The translations under genes and the position numbers were made by a program. A stretch of 17,822 nucleotides of DNA from Selenomonadaceae bacterium. Lineage in GTDB: Bacteria > Bacillota > Negativicutes > Selenomonadales > Selenomonadaceae. Positions 6,294 through 13,377 of this stretch are shown piece after piece (the stretch's first letter is position 1; the number at the start of each line of letters is the position of its first letter). Under the pieces are notes generated by a model, which saw only the letters and a program-made list of their open reading frames with translations, made no database searches and was not told the origin of the DNA. Where the stretch lies: the NCBI GenBank assembly GCA_017390245.1, contig JAFPCE010000139.1:1-17822 (forward strand). The letters are read 5' to 3'.

Positions 6294-6503
6294 CTATTGT
6301 CCCATACTCTTAACCGTATCATTTTGAGTTTTTACCACAGAACTTATAAGTTCAAGAACACTTGTGTAGACACCAAGACCACCGTCAATGCCATCCAGCA
6401 GAAAATCTGGAATAGGGCCCTTGCCCTCAGCTGCCGCCTGCAGCTCCTCAATAGTCACCTCGCCATTTTCCAGCGCCTGGATAATCTTCTCTTCAATAGT
6501 CAT
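6294..6503 (-). CDS. Small leader-peptide-like protein of unknown function
   Basis: A 69-residue protein begins MTIEEKIIQALENGEV. The start at 6503 is chosen because AAAGGAG lies nine bases upstream; the ATG three codons earlier directly abuts that site. The segment VTIEELQAAAEGKGP resembles the leader LTEEELEKTAGG of the peptide at 16157-16261, and a real GG pair occurs at 41-42 (DGIDGG). The C-terminal part (LGVYTSVLELISSVV) is hydrophobic with a polar tail. Promoter, operator-like dyad and ribosome binding site closely match those of the 16157 peptide. I infer a ribosomally made, possibly processed peptide (bacteriocin or signal precursor), but no exporter or modifying enzyme lies beside it and the EG site is not a canonical cleavage motif. 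It could be an uncleaved cytosolic protein. Confidence 0.65.
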   Translation of the reverse strand: MTIEEKIIQALENGEVTIEELQAAAEGKGPIPDFLLDGIDGGLGVYTSVLELISSVVKTQNDTVKSMGQ

Positions 6504-6548
6504 AATACGCATCTCCTTTTTTTGAAAAAGTTAATTACTTCTGTAATC

Positions 6549-6578
6549 TTTATACGCAGAAACAGAGAAAATATTACA
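6549..6578 (-). promoter_or_regulatory. Promoter/operator shared with the 16157 peptide gene
   Basis: On the minus strand TGTAAT (6578-6573), 18 bp, then TATAAA (6554-6549). The surrounding 50 bases match the segment upstream of 16157, including AATATTTTC after the -35 and TGCGTATAA at the -10. TTCTG and CAGAA flank the -10 as a dyad, which suggests a repressor or activator site. The -10 lies 45 bases from the start codon. Confidence 0.6.
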
Positions 6579-6587
6579 AGAAATTGA

Positions 6588-6608
6588 GGGTGGTGGGTGG
6601 GAATAGAT
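6588..6608 (+). repeat. Copy of the dispersed G-tract element
   Basis: GGGTGGTGGGTGGG (6588-6601) followed by AATAGAT matches 2842-2862 with one base change. It lies between the minus-strand peptide promoter and the terminator of the next gene, in noncoding sequence. Confidence 0.55.
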
Positions 6609-6623
6609 AAATTTTCATTTTTT

Positions 6624-6656
6624 TGCAAAAAAATGGCAGCATACGGGGATGCTGCC
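6624..6656 (-). terminator. Terminator of the basic secreted protein gene
   Basis: A perfect 8 bp stem GGCAGCAT / ATGCTGCC (6635-6642, 6649-6656) has a 6 nt loop and, on the minus strand, is followed by ATTTTTTTGC. It lies downstream of the gene at 6771-7016. Confidence 0.88.
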
Positions 6657-6770
6657 AATTAAAAAGATATACATATCAGGAAAAAAGAGGTAACTGTCAA
6701 CATGGAATAAAGACAGATAGCAGGAATTGGGAATGAATACTGCTAAGAAGAATCCTGAATATGCCAAAAT

Positions 6771-7016
6771 TTAGTAGCTGCGATACTCGCGGCAGTAATC
6801 GCAGTCGTCATAACGATGCTCACGGAAATGCCGAGGGGCCTTTCTGTGCTTCCGGTGGCCATTCCAATAATGGTGCCATCCAGGCTCGTTATCAGTATAC
6901 TGTGGCCTGTCGTTAGGATCAGGCCCGCTAGGCTCAGCAGCCGCAATACCAGCGCTCAGGGAAAGTCCCAGCACCAGAGCCATAGCCATACCAGTCAGCT
7001 TCTTCATATTCCACAT
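6771..7016 (-). CDS. Small secreted histidine/arginine-rich protein
   Basis: An 81-residue protein with a clear Sec signal peptide: MWNMKKLTGMA, a hydrophobic core (MALVLGLSLSAGIAA) and a likely cut after IAAA. The mature part of about 54 residues starts with a proline/aspartate segment (EPSGPDPNDRPQ), continues into a very basic, histidine-rich stretch (HHYWNGHRKHRKAPRHFREHR), and ends DDCDYCREYRSY with two cysteines two residues apart. The histidines and CxxC-like pair could bind metal or form a disulfide. I know no family for it. AAAAGGAG upstream fixes the start. It has its own terminator, and a second small secreted but strongly acidic protein is encoded upstream on the same strand. Function unknown. 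Confidence 0.75.
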   Translation of the reverse strand: MWNMKKLTGMAMALVLGLSLSAGIAAAEPSGPDPNDRPQYTDNEPGWHHYWNGHRKHRKAPRHFREHRYDDCDYCREYRSY

Positions 7017-7302
7017 AATAACATCTCCTTTTAAACAAGCAGGCAGGACCGTATCGCCCTAACCATATCCATACTATACAGGGTCAAGCTTAAAAGAATC
7101 TGTTAAGAATATTAGAAACACATTAGGAAATATCAATGCGTTAAAAAGAACAAACAGCCCTTCAAAACACAAAATAAGCAAAAAACTTAAAATCTGTTTG
7201 GATTTCAAAATTCATATCCCAGGCTGCCCAGCACAGGCAGCAATAACAACATGGCCTACAATACACCAAAACAGGAAAAATATCAACATAAATTAATAAT
7301 TA
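7017..7302 (-). other. Spacer between the two small secreted protein genes
   Basis: No gene is seen. It contains a weak hairpin (GCTGCC 7223-7228 with GGCAGC 7236-7241) that may end the upstream minus-strand gene, although its T-run is poor. On the minus strand upstream of the 7016 start there is a tandem pair ATTCTTAACAG / ATTCTTTTAAG with 11 bp spacing (about 7090-7111), the layout of an OmpR/PhoB-type response-regulator site. TTTCTAATATT (7118-7108) recurs upstream of the neighbouring gene at 7608-7598. No clean promoter is visible. Confidence 0.3.
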
Positions 7303-7539
7303 TTAATAATCATCATCATTCATGTGATCATCGTAATACTCTTCCTCATCATCATAGTCCTCATAATCCTCCTCATCCAGGTCACTGTTATGAGGCTCTG
7401 CCTGGCGGCCAGAATCATGCTGATATCGCTGCCGGTCACGATAAGCACTGGCAGAGCACACATTCAAAGCACTAGCACCAATAGAAAAACCCATCAGCGC
7501 CACCAGGAATAAACCAAGGACACGCTTGAAAGAAAACAT
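7303..7539 (-). CDS. Small secreted acidic, Asp/Glu/Tyr-rich protein
   Basis: A 78-residue protein. The start at 7539 is chosen because GGAGGG lies seven bases upstream; the frame stays open 26 codons further, but without a ribosome binding site. The N-terminus is a Sec signal peptide (MFSFKRVLGLFLVALMGFSIGASA), with a cut probably after ASA or the later CSASA; the latter cysteine is not in a clean lipobox. The mature part has a short basic stretch (YRDRQRYQHD) and then a very acidic tail rich in Asp, Glu and Tyr (DLDEEDYEDYDDEEEYYDD). Such a tail could bind calcium or a basic partner; the adjacent gene makes a strongly basic secreted protein. Low complexity prevents a family call. Confidence 0.7.
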   Translation of the reverse strand: MFSFKRVLGLFLVALMGFSIGASALNVCSASAYRDRQRYQHDSGRQAEPHNSDLDEEDYEDYDDEEEYYDDHMNDDDY

Positions 7540-7579
7540 AAAACATCCCTCCGTTAGAAAAATATATACTGCTAAGATA

Positions 7580-7588
7580 ATTATAGCA
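7580..7588 (-). promoter_or_regulatory. Extended -10 promoter of the acidic secreted protein gene
   Basis: On the minus strand TGC followed by TATAAT (7585-7580) forms an extended -10 box, with a weak TTCTAA at the -35 position 17 bp upstream. It sits about 40 bases before the start codon. The same TGC-TATAAT arrangement precedes the DapF-like gene. Confidence 0.5.
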
Positions 7589-7677
7589 TATTGCATAAAT
7601 ATTAGAAAATTATACAAAGCACATTAAAGCCAGGTTAAAATAAATCACTTTAAAAAATTAAGCTATAAACCGAACAC

Positions 7678-7701
7678 GGCGCCAATTAGTTTCATGGTGC
7701 C
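7678..7701 (+). promoter_or_regulatory. Stem-loop in the leader of the pilus operon
   Basis: GGCGCCA (7678-7684) and TGGTGCC (7695-7701) form a 7 bp stem with one G-U pair and a 10 nt loop, 57 bases before the first pilus gene. CCC, ACAAAA, GGG and a T-run follow directly (to about 7717), so it could be an attenuator or part of a longer leader fold. It does not match the c-di-GMP riboswitch pattern I know. A TATAAA at about 7664 is the best but weak -10 candidate. Confidence 0.3.
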
Positions 7702-7758
7702 CCACAAAAGGGTTTTTATATGCTAAGCTATAGTCAAAATTATGAAAGGGGGAAGAAA

Positions 7759-9027
7759 ATGGATAAAGAATTTTCAAGGCTGCTGGCAAGAGTTGCAAGA
7801 AATATTTCTGTTGCAGAAAGTGGTGTGGTCCATGAAGAAGCAACAGCTATGCAAAATGACAGGACGCCATTGGCAGAACTTATTAATTATGTCATTGCAA
7901 CTGCCAGTGCTGCCAATGCCAGTGATATTCACATTGAACCTATGGCCACAGGAGCACGTATAAGGCTGCGGTTAGATGGTGAGCTGAGAGATGCTTTTCA
8001 GATAATACCAGCAGAGCTGTATCGCAATCTGGTGTCCAGAGTGAAAATCCTGTGCAGAATGGATATTGCTGAAACCAGGCTGCCTCAGGATGGAAGATTT
8101 ACCTTCTGGCAGGAAGGCAAGGATTTGGATATGCGTGTATCAATAGTACCTGTAATTTACGGGGAGAAAATCGTCATGCGTATCCTGAATAATCAGCAAA
8201 GCTTGAAGAATCTGGAACAGCTGGATTTAACAGAAAATAATAAAGCCATATTGTTAGCACAGTGCCAAAAGGCCAATGGCGCTTTACTAATCACCGGTCC
8301 TGTTAATTCGGGGAAGACAACTCTGATGTATGCCATTATGCAAAAGCTCAATCATAGTGAGCGCAATTTAATTTCCATAGAGGATCCTGTGGAATATAAA
8401 TTGCTGGGAGTTAATCAGATTCAGGTAAATGAAAAAATTAATCTGACCTTCGAGGCAGCTTTAAAGGCGGTATTAAGACAGGATTTTGATTGTCTGGGAG
8501 TCGGGGAGATAAGAAGCCGTGATACAGCAGAAATGATGATAACTGCAGCGCTGACAGGCCGCATGGTTTTTTCTACTTTGCATACTGCAGGAGCAGTAAA
8601 AACTATTTTCCGGCTGATGGATATGGGCATACCTGGATATCTTTTAGCGGTGGCTCTGTCTGTGGTGGTAAGCCAGCGTCTGGTGAAAAGATTGTGTCCC
8701 TATTGCCGGCAGGCATACAAAGTGAAAGCAGACTCTATGGAAGCAAAATTTTTAGGGGAAAAATATGAACCAGATAGGGTATTTTATCTGCCAGAGGGCT
8801 GTGATAAATGTAAAGGGACAGGCTATGCAGGCAGGGTGGCTGTGCACGAAGTATTGGTCGTGAACGCAAATTTATCTAATGCCATCAGTCAGGGGAAAAG
8901 CCTGGAGGAATTGGAACAACTGGCTATAACTGAGGGCATGATACCTATGAAGGAGGATGCCATCGGCAAAGCTAAGGAGGGACTAACAGATCTGAAAAGT
9001 ATCATGACTATAAATTATGGTGATTAG
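7759..9027 (+). CDS. Type IV pilus/type II secretion assembly ATPase (PilB/GspE family)
   Basis: The cytoplasmic hexameric ATPase that powers pilus or pseudopilus extension. All core motifs are present: ASDIHIE (54-60), Walker A GPVNSGKT (180-187), Asp box ISIEDPVEY (205-213), Walker B DCLGVGEIRS (244-253), His box FSTLHT (271-276) and the zinc-binding C-x2-C pairs (313/316 and 348/351) that separate PilB/GspE from PilT. At 422 residues it is shorter than usual because the N-terminal MshEN/N1E domains are missing; only about 35 residues precede the catalytic module. The start at 7759 follows GGGGG at 7748-7752; an in-frame ATG 13 codons earlier has no such site. It is the first gene of the operon, followed by pilT after 11 bases. 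The missing N-domain implies a different link to the PilM/GspL-like partner. Confidence 0.95.
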   Translation: MDKEFSRLLARVARNISVAESGVVHEEATAMQNDRTPLAELINYVIATASAANASDIHIEPMATGARIRLRLDGELRDAFQIIPAELYRNLVSRVKILCRMDIAETRLPQDGRFTFWQEGKDLDMRVSIVPVIYGEKIVMRILNNQQSLKNLEQLDLTENNKAILLAQCQKANGALLITGPVNSGKTTLMYAIMQKLNHSERNLISIEDPVEYKLLGVNQIQVNEKINLTFEAALKAVLRQDFDCLGVGEIRSRDTAEMMITAALTGRMVFSTLHTAGAVKTIFRLMDMGIPGYLLAVALSVVVSQRLVKRLCPYCRQAYKVKADSMEAKFLGEKYEPDRVFYLPEGCDKCKGTGYAGRVAVHEVLVVNANLSNAISQGKSLEELEQLAITEGMIPMKEDAIGKAKEGLTDLKSIMTINYGD

Positions 9028-9038
9028 GGGGCTAAAAA

Positions 9039-10076
9039 ATGGGGTTAGGTAAAATCGATTTTGAAAGAATTGTAATGTGTGCTGCTGAGGTTGGTATCTC
9101 AGATATACACATTGCAGAGGGAGAGCCCGTATACTGGCGCAGATGTGGATGTCTGTCGCCTTTGCGGGAATTTATTCCAACAGCAGAAGATATTTTTAAA
9201 ATTTTCCAGAGGTTTGTAACAGAAGCTGATATGGAAAAATTTATTGCAGAAAAGGCTTTAAATATAGCCTGGGAATTTAACCATTTCCGCTATCGCATTC
9301 ACGTCTATTATAAACGTGCCAAGGTGGCTTTTGCCATGCGGGTTCTGCCACGGAAAATCCCTCAGATGGAGAGTCTGGGGCAGGCTGGTAAGATTGAACA
9401 ATATGCTGGCTGCAGAAGCGGGCTGCTTTTGGTAACAGGTGCTACAGGTTCTGGCAAGACCACTACGGTAGCTGCCTTGCTGGAGCGCTTGAACGAGACC
9501 GATACACTTCATATCCTGACACTGGAGGATCCTATTGAATTTATCTATGACAAGGGCTGTTCCCTTATCAGCCAGCTGGAGTATGGACAGGATTTCCTCA
9601 CCTATGCTGAAGGGGTAGAGCATGCCATGAGGGAATCACCAGATGTGATTATGGTGTCAGAGATGCGGGACAGCCAGACTGTAGAGGCTGTGCTCAATGC
9701 AGCAGCTTCAGGACATTTTGTCATTGCCACTATGCATGCAGGTAGTGTTATAGAGGCAGTGGAACGCATTATCAGCATGTATCCATCGGAAAAGCAAAAC
9801 ATGGTTAAATCCCTGCTGGCTTCCGTACTGGTGGGAATACAAACCCAGCAGCTTGTGACCAGACGCGGAGGCAACAGAGTTTGTGCAGTTGAAACTATTA
9901 AAGGCACCAATGCGGTAAAGAACCTCATCAGGTCCGGTAAATTTGAGCAGCTGGTGAATATCATGCAGGCTGGCAGGCATGAAGGTATGCAGACTATGGA
10001 AATGGGATTAGAAAGCATCAAGGAAAGAGAGATATTGAGGCCACATACGCCTGCTATATATTGTGCCTGTGAGTAA
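9039..10076 (+). CDS. pilT: Twitching motility / pilus retraction ATPase PilT
   Basis: A PilT-type ATPase of 345 residues, the normal length, which depolymerises type IV pili. Motifs: SDIHIAEG (21-28), Walker A GATGSGKT (134-141), Asp box LEDPIEF (162-168), Walker B PDVIMVSEMRDSQT (201-214, with Ser where most PilT have Gly) and His box IATMHA (229-234). The C-terminal NLIRSGK (295-301) and GMQTMEMGLESI match the PilT AIRNLIRE and GMQTMD regions. It lacks the PilB zinc cysteines. GGGGG lies just upstream. A retraction ATPase argues for a dynamic type IV pilus rather than a pure type II secretion system, although adhesion or DNA-uptake pili are equally possible. Confidence 0.93.
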   Translation: MGLGKIDFERIVMCAAEVGISDIHIAEGEPVYWRRCGCLSPLREFIPTAEDIFKIFQRFVTEADMEKFIAEKALNIAWEFNHFRYRIHVYYKRAKVAFAMRVLPRKIPQMESLGQAGKIEQYAGCRSGLLLVTGATGSGKTTTVAALLERLNETDTLHILTLEDPIEFIYDKGCSLISQLEYGQDFLTYAEGVEHAMRESPDVIMVSEMRDSQTVEAVLNAAASGHFVIATMHAGSVIEAVERIISMYPSEKQNMVKSLLASVLVGIQTQQLVTRRGGNRVCAVETIKGTNAVKNLIRSGKFEQLVNIMQAGRHEGMQTMEMGLESIKEREILRPHTPAIYCACE

Positions 10077-10099
10077 GCAGAGGTGAAAATATAGGTAAT

Positions 10100-11293
10100 A
10101 TGAAGGTTTATAGCTATGAAGCAGTGGATTTCAGCGGTATCAGGAAAAAGGGGAAAATACAGGCAGAAATTTTGCAGGAGGCCTTAGAAGAGCTTAAGTC
10201 GGAAAACCTGATACCCATCAGTGTAAATGATGATAGCAGCAGGAAATTGTTTCTGGGAAGCAGTGAACTGCCACTTAAAAAGCAGATAATGCTATGCCAG
10301 CAGATGGCGGTATTGTTAAATGCTGGTGTACCGGTAAATGAAGCTATTCACATCATGCTGTATGAAACCAAGGGCAGGCAGAGGCGTATCATGGAGCAGA
10401 TATCTGGAAGCCTGGAAAGAGGATATTCTCTGGCAGCTGCCATGAATATGACAGATGGAGCATTTTCTAATTTTATGATTACCATGGTAGGGGTAGGAGA
10501 AAATAGCGGCAGCCTGGGACAGGTTTTTGAAAAGCTTGCCATGATTTTAGGAGAAAAATACCAGGCGAGAAGCAAATTGCAATTGGCACTGGCATATCCA
10601 GTATTTCTGGCTGGTATGAGTGTGTTCTTAGTAATGTTTCTGCTGAAGAGTATTATTCCTGTTCTGGTATCTGTATTTGCAGCTTTTCAAGGTGAATTGC
10701 CATGGACTACAAGACTGCTTATAGAGGGAAGCCGTATGATACAGAATTACGGCGTTGCCGGCTGCATAGCAGCTTTTATCATGGCTTTGCTAGGTTATAC
10801 TGCCTGTCAGAAAAAAGAAATTGGCTGCAGGGTGGATAAATATTTATTACATTTGCCAGTTTTAGGCAGATTACTGCGATTAAGTGATAATGCTATATTT
10901 TTTAACACACTGGGATTGACGGTGCAATGTGGCATAACGGTGCAGCAAGGTGTGGAAATGCTGCAGGAAATAAGCTCTAATGAATATGTGAAGGAGCAGT
11001 ACAGATACTTATCCCAGGGGTTGCAGCAGGGGTACAGTCTCAGCCAGTGTGTATCGAAGACCAATCTGTTTGACGACCATGTCAGCCGCATGGTCCGGGC
11101 GGGAGAGGAGGCGGGGGAACTGGCAGTGATGCTGAATCAGGCAGGTAAGGTATGTGCTATGGCGGTGGATAGTATAAACAAAAAAATCCAGATTATGGCA
11201 GAGCCTGCAGCAGTTATTGTTTTAGGCTGTGTAGTGGGGTTTCTGGTAATGAGTACAATCATGCCAATCCTGGATTTAATGCTGATGTTTTAA
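10100..11293 (+). CDS. pilC: Pilus inner-membrane platform protein PilC/GspF
   Basis: The polytopic platform protein on which the ATPases act. The 397 residues contain two T2SSF repeats: the first (about 65-190) has QQMAVLLNAGVPVNEAIHIM and GENSGSLGQVFEKLA, and the second (about 270-390) has NTLGLTVQCGITVQQGVEML and GEEAGELAVMLNQAG. Hydrophobic segments lie near 169-190, 218-238 and 368-393, matching the three-helix topology of the family. The start has only a weak ribosome binding site (AGG close to the ATG, GAGGTG further upstream), so translation may partly depend on pilT. It is followed after 49 bases by the pilin gene, which has its own strong ribosome binding site. Confidence 0.94.
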   Translation: MKVYSYEAVDFSGIRKKGKIQAEILQEALEELKSENLIPISVNDDSSRKLFLGSSELPLKKQIMLCQQMAVLLNAGVPVNEAIHIMLYETKGRQRRIMEQISGSLERGYSLAAAMNMTDGAFSNFMITMVGVGENSGSLGQVFEKLAMILGEKYQARSKLQLALAYPVFLAGMSVFLVMFLLKSIIPVLVSVFAAFQGELPWTTRLLIEGSRMIQNYGVAGCIAAFIMALLGYTACQKKEIGCRVDKYLLHLPVLGRLLRLSDNAIFFNTLGLTVQCGITVQQGVEMLQEISSNEYVKEQYRYLSQGLQQGYSLSQCVSKTNLFDDHVSRMVRAGEEAGELAVMLNQAGKVCAMAVDSINKKIQIMAEPAAVIVLGCVVGFLVMSTIMPILDLMLMF

Positions 11294-11342
11294 GGTAGTA
11301 TCTTTAAAAGAGAAGGTTTATTGCACAAGGGAGGTAGTAATA

Positions 11343-11810
11343 ATGGTAAGAAATATGAAGGTATCTGAAGGGATATCAGATGAATTACAGTGGCTGAAAA
11401 AGCTTGTACTGGGCGGGGAAAGCGGATTTTCGATTCTGGAGTTAATAGTTTACATTGGCATTGTGGGTGTAATTGTCACTATGGCAGTTCCTAGATATAC
11501 GAACGCCATGGCAATGGCTAATACAGCAAAGATTCAGGCGGATCTGCAGACCATTGATACGGCTATTGCTATGTATCACATGCAAAACGGCACGTTGCCA
11601 GCAAATATTACAACTGATTTAAATGACTATATCAATAACGCAGATGTGATTGCTCCACCAGCTGGTGACTGTATCTTAGGCTCAGGTGATACCATGGCTG
11701 TTACCGCAACGGAATATACCATTTCCAGTACTGGTGAAGCCCAGTGCCAGGGCCATAATTTAGGGGATTTTACTAAGAAAGAAGAAAAACGAGGCGCTGC
11801 TGCTACCTGA
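11343..11810 (+). CDS. Type IV major pilin / GspG-like pseudopilin
   Basis: Precursor of the pilus subunit. The class III signal reads GGESG, cut, FSILELIVYIGIVGVIVTMAVPRY; the cut falls after Gly28 and Glu is at mature position +5, as needed for assembly. The helix continues into ANTAKIQADLQTIDTAIAMYHMQNG, the alpha1 pattern of major pilins and GspG. The mature protein is about 127 residues with two cysteines (GDC and AQC) that could form a D-loop disulfide, and a charged end (KKEEKRGAAAT). The 28-residue leader is unusually long for a type IVa pilin or GspG and is more like class IVb leaders. AAGGGAGG eight bases upstream supports the start. Good translation signals suggest this is the major subunit. 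Confidence 0.9.
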   Translation: MVRNMKVSEGISDELQWLKKLVLGGESGFSILELIVYIGIVGVIVTMAVPRYTNAMAMANTAKIQADLQTIDTAIAMYHMQNGTLPANITTDLNDYINNADVIAPPAGDCILGSGDTMAVTATEYTISSTGEAQCQGHNLGDFTKKEEKRGAAAT

Positions 11811-11830
11811 AATGACAGAAAGGCTATAGC

Positions 11831-12487
11831 ATGACAAAAATCAACCTAATGATGATGGAATACGAAGCAAATGGACTGCATGGACAGGCTAAGGCTCAGA
11901 TGATAGATGGTCTTTTAGCTGAGCATAAGGGGGAAATTAAATGGCTGCTGGTTTTATCTAGCGTGGCAGAATTGCTGCTTTTGCCAGATTATGAAAATGC
12001 CATATTGCTGCTAATATTTAACTTTTTGCTTTGGCCAGCAGCTTTTATAGATTTCAGGTATATGTATCTGTTTAACCGGTTGCTTTATCCACTATTTTAT
12101 GTGGGAGTGTTTGCTGGAGTGGTTTTAAGCATTGGCAATATAGATTATATTCTGTCTGTTGTTGCTGGTAGCCTGACACTGGGCGGCAGCCTGCTATTGT
12201 TGCAGTTCATTAGCAGGGGTGGTCTAGGTGCAGGGGATGTGAAATATGGCTTCGCCATAGGGATATGGTTGTGCTGGCAGCAGGCTGTAGCAGCCTTAAT
12301 GGTGGCATTTATGGCGGGAGGAGGCGTGGCGTTATGTTACATGATATACCTGGTGTACAGGCGCAAGCCCTGCATGGGAGTGAAGCTTCCATTTGGACCA
12401 TTTCTGGCACTGGGGGCTGTCGTAAGCTTTATGTATGGCACAGAGCTTTTTCAAAAATACATAAGCTTGCTGCAATATCTATGGTAA
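11831..12487 (+). CDS. Prepilin peptidase (A24 family), lacking the N-methylation domain
   Basis: The membrane aspartyl protease that cleaves the pilin leaders encoded on either side. The two catalytic aspartates are Asp74 (AAFIDFRYMYLFN) and Asp136 in the GxGD motif (GLGAGDVK). Around six hydrophobic helices are visible from residue 37 to the end. At 218 residues it lacks the zinc-binding cytosolic domain of full-length PilD/GspO, so N-methylation of pilins may be absent or carried out elsewhere. The first 36 residues are polar. An AAAGG lies eight bases before the ATG. The stop overlaps the start of the next gene (ATGGTAA), indicating translational coupling. Confidence 0.92.
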   Translation: MTKINLMMMEYEANGLHGQAKAQMIDGLLAEHKGEIKWLLVLSSVAELLLLPDYENAILLLIFNFLLWPAAFIDFRYMYLFNRLLYPLFYVGVFAGVVLSIGNIDYILSVVAGSLTLGGSLLLLQFISRGGLGAGDVKYGFAIGIWLCWQQAVAALMVAFMAGGGVALCYMIYLVYRRKPCMGVKLPFGPFLALGAVVSFMYGTELFQKYISLLQYLW

Positions 12488-12984
12488 TCAGGTGTTGCCG
12501 TAAGCATCTGATGGATATCACAGTGGAGGAAAGGGGTTTTAGTTTTCTAGAAGCAATGATAGTGATGGCAGTGGCAGGACTGCTTTTAACAGCTGCAGTG
12601 CCTAAAATAGCGGATTTGGACAGGTTTGCCGTGGATAAAGAGATTTTGCAGATGGTAGGAGATATTCGCTATATACAAAGCAAAAGCTATAGTTATTTCT
12701 ACGATAAGCAGTCTGTGTCCTTAAGCCGTACAGAAGCTCCCAGAATCCGTTTAGGTCCGGAAAAGTCTAATGCTGACTATTATTTAATCTCAAAGGCCAC
12801 CAAGGTATATAAGCAGCAATGGATACCCAAGGGCATGGACATTTATATGAACAGGTCGCCAGTAATGTTTTATCGCAACGGCGGTTCTACTGCTGGGACT
12901 ATTACAGTTAAAAAGGGTGACTATAGGCGGTACATAATCATTGACCGGGTGGGCCGAGTTAGGATTTCCAATACAAGGCCGTAA
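12481..12984 (+). CDS. Minor pseudopilin, GspH/FimT-like
   Basis: A 167-residue precursor with the class III signal EERG, cut, FSFLEAMIVMAVAGLLLTAAVPKI, so Glu is at +5 of the mature form. The leader has 19 residues if the ATG at 12481, overlapping the preceding stop, is used; an alternative ATG at 12511 would give nine. The globular part (KEILQMVGDIRYIQSKSYSYF, then beta-rich sequence ending GRVRISNTRP) fits GspH/FimT-type minor pilins, which prime or cap the fibre. The upstream extension of this frame (12265-12480) lies inside the peptidase gene and is not used. The specific class is inferred from order and pattern. Confidence 0.85.
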   Translation: MVIRCCRKHLMDITVEERGFSFLEAMIVMAVAGLLLTAAVPKIADLDRFAVDKEILQMVGDIRYIQSKSYSYFYDKQSVSLSRTEAPRIRLGPEKSNADYYLISKATKVYKQQWIPKGMDIYMNRSPVMFYRNGGSTAGTITVKKGDYRRYIIIDRVGRVRISNTRP

Positions 12985-13011
12985 AGATAGTGAGGATGAT
13001 GTTGTGGCGAG

Positions 13012-13377
13012 ATGATGAAGAAATATTATAAGGAAAATGAAGATGGCATATTGCTGTTAAACAGTATTATGGCCATGGTGTTAATCGCAGTGCTGGTGGC
13101 TATTTTGCAGACAGCATATACCAATATAAAGGCATCCAGGCAGATGCAGCTGCATGTGACAGCTGAGTTTCTGGCAAAGGAAAGGATGGACAATCTGTGT
13201 ATGGATGAAGTGAAGCTGCTGGGGGAGCAGGATGAGGAGCGCAATGGCTATCATTTTCATATCAAAAGCTCTCAGGAAAAAGGCAGCGAGCCAGGCAGTT
13301 ATCTATATACAGTTTCAGTAACAGGTACGGGAATGGATGAGGTGTTGTTGAAAAGGTGCGTTTATGGGGATATTTGA
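13012..13377 (+). CDS. Minor pseudopilin, GspI/PilV-like, lacking Glu5
   Basis: A 121-residue protein with a short charged leader (MMKKYYKENEDG), a hydrophobic helix (ILLLNSIMAMVLIAVLVAIL), then TAEFLAKERMDNLCMDE, which matches the A-xx-LA-xE-xM-xxL signature of GspI and PilV. If cleaved after Gly12, mature position +5 is Asn instead of the normal Glu. Loss of Glu5 is otherwise known mainly in GspK-type tip subunits. Two adjacent ATGs (13012, 13015) are possible, and the ribosome binding site is weak. The 3' end overlaps the next gene by 14 bases. It probably belongs to the priming/tip complex. Confidence 0.8.
   Translation: MMKKYYKENEDGILLLNSIMAMVLIAVLVAILQTAYTNIKASRQMQLHVTAEFLAKERMDNLCMDEVKLLGEQDEERNGYHFHIKSSQEKGSEPGSYLYTVSVTGTGMDEVLLKRCVYGDI

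Noticed and set aside
7678..7758. Cyclic-di-GMP riboswitch upstream of the pilus operon
   Set aside because: The region is too short and lacks the conserved elements of the c-di-GMP riboswitch classes I know.
12265..12480. Upstream extension of the GspH-like frame, starting MVVLAAGC
   Set aside because: It lies wholly within the prepilin peptidase gene in another frame and has no ribosome binding site; the pseudopilin signal starts only after 12481.
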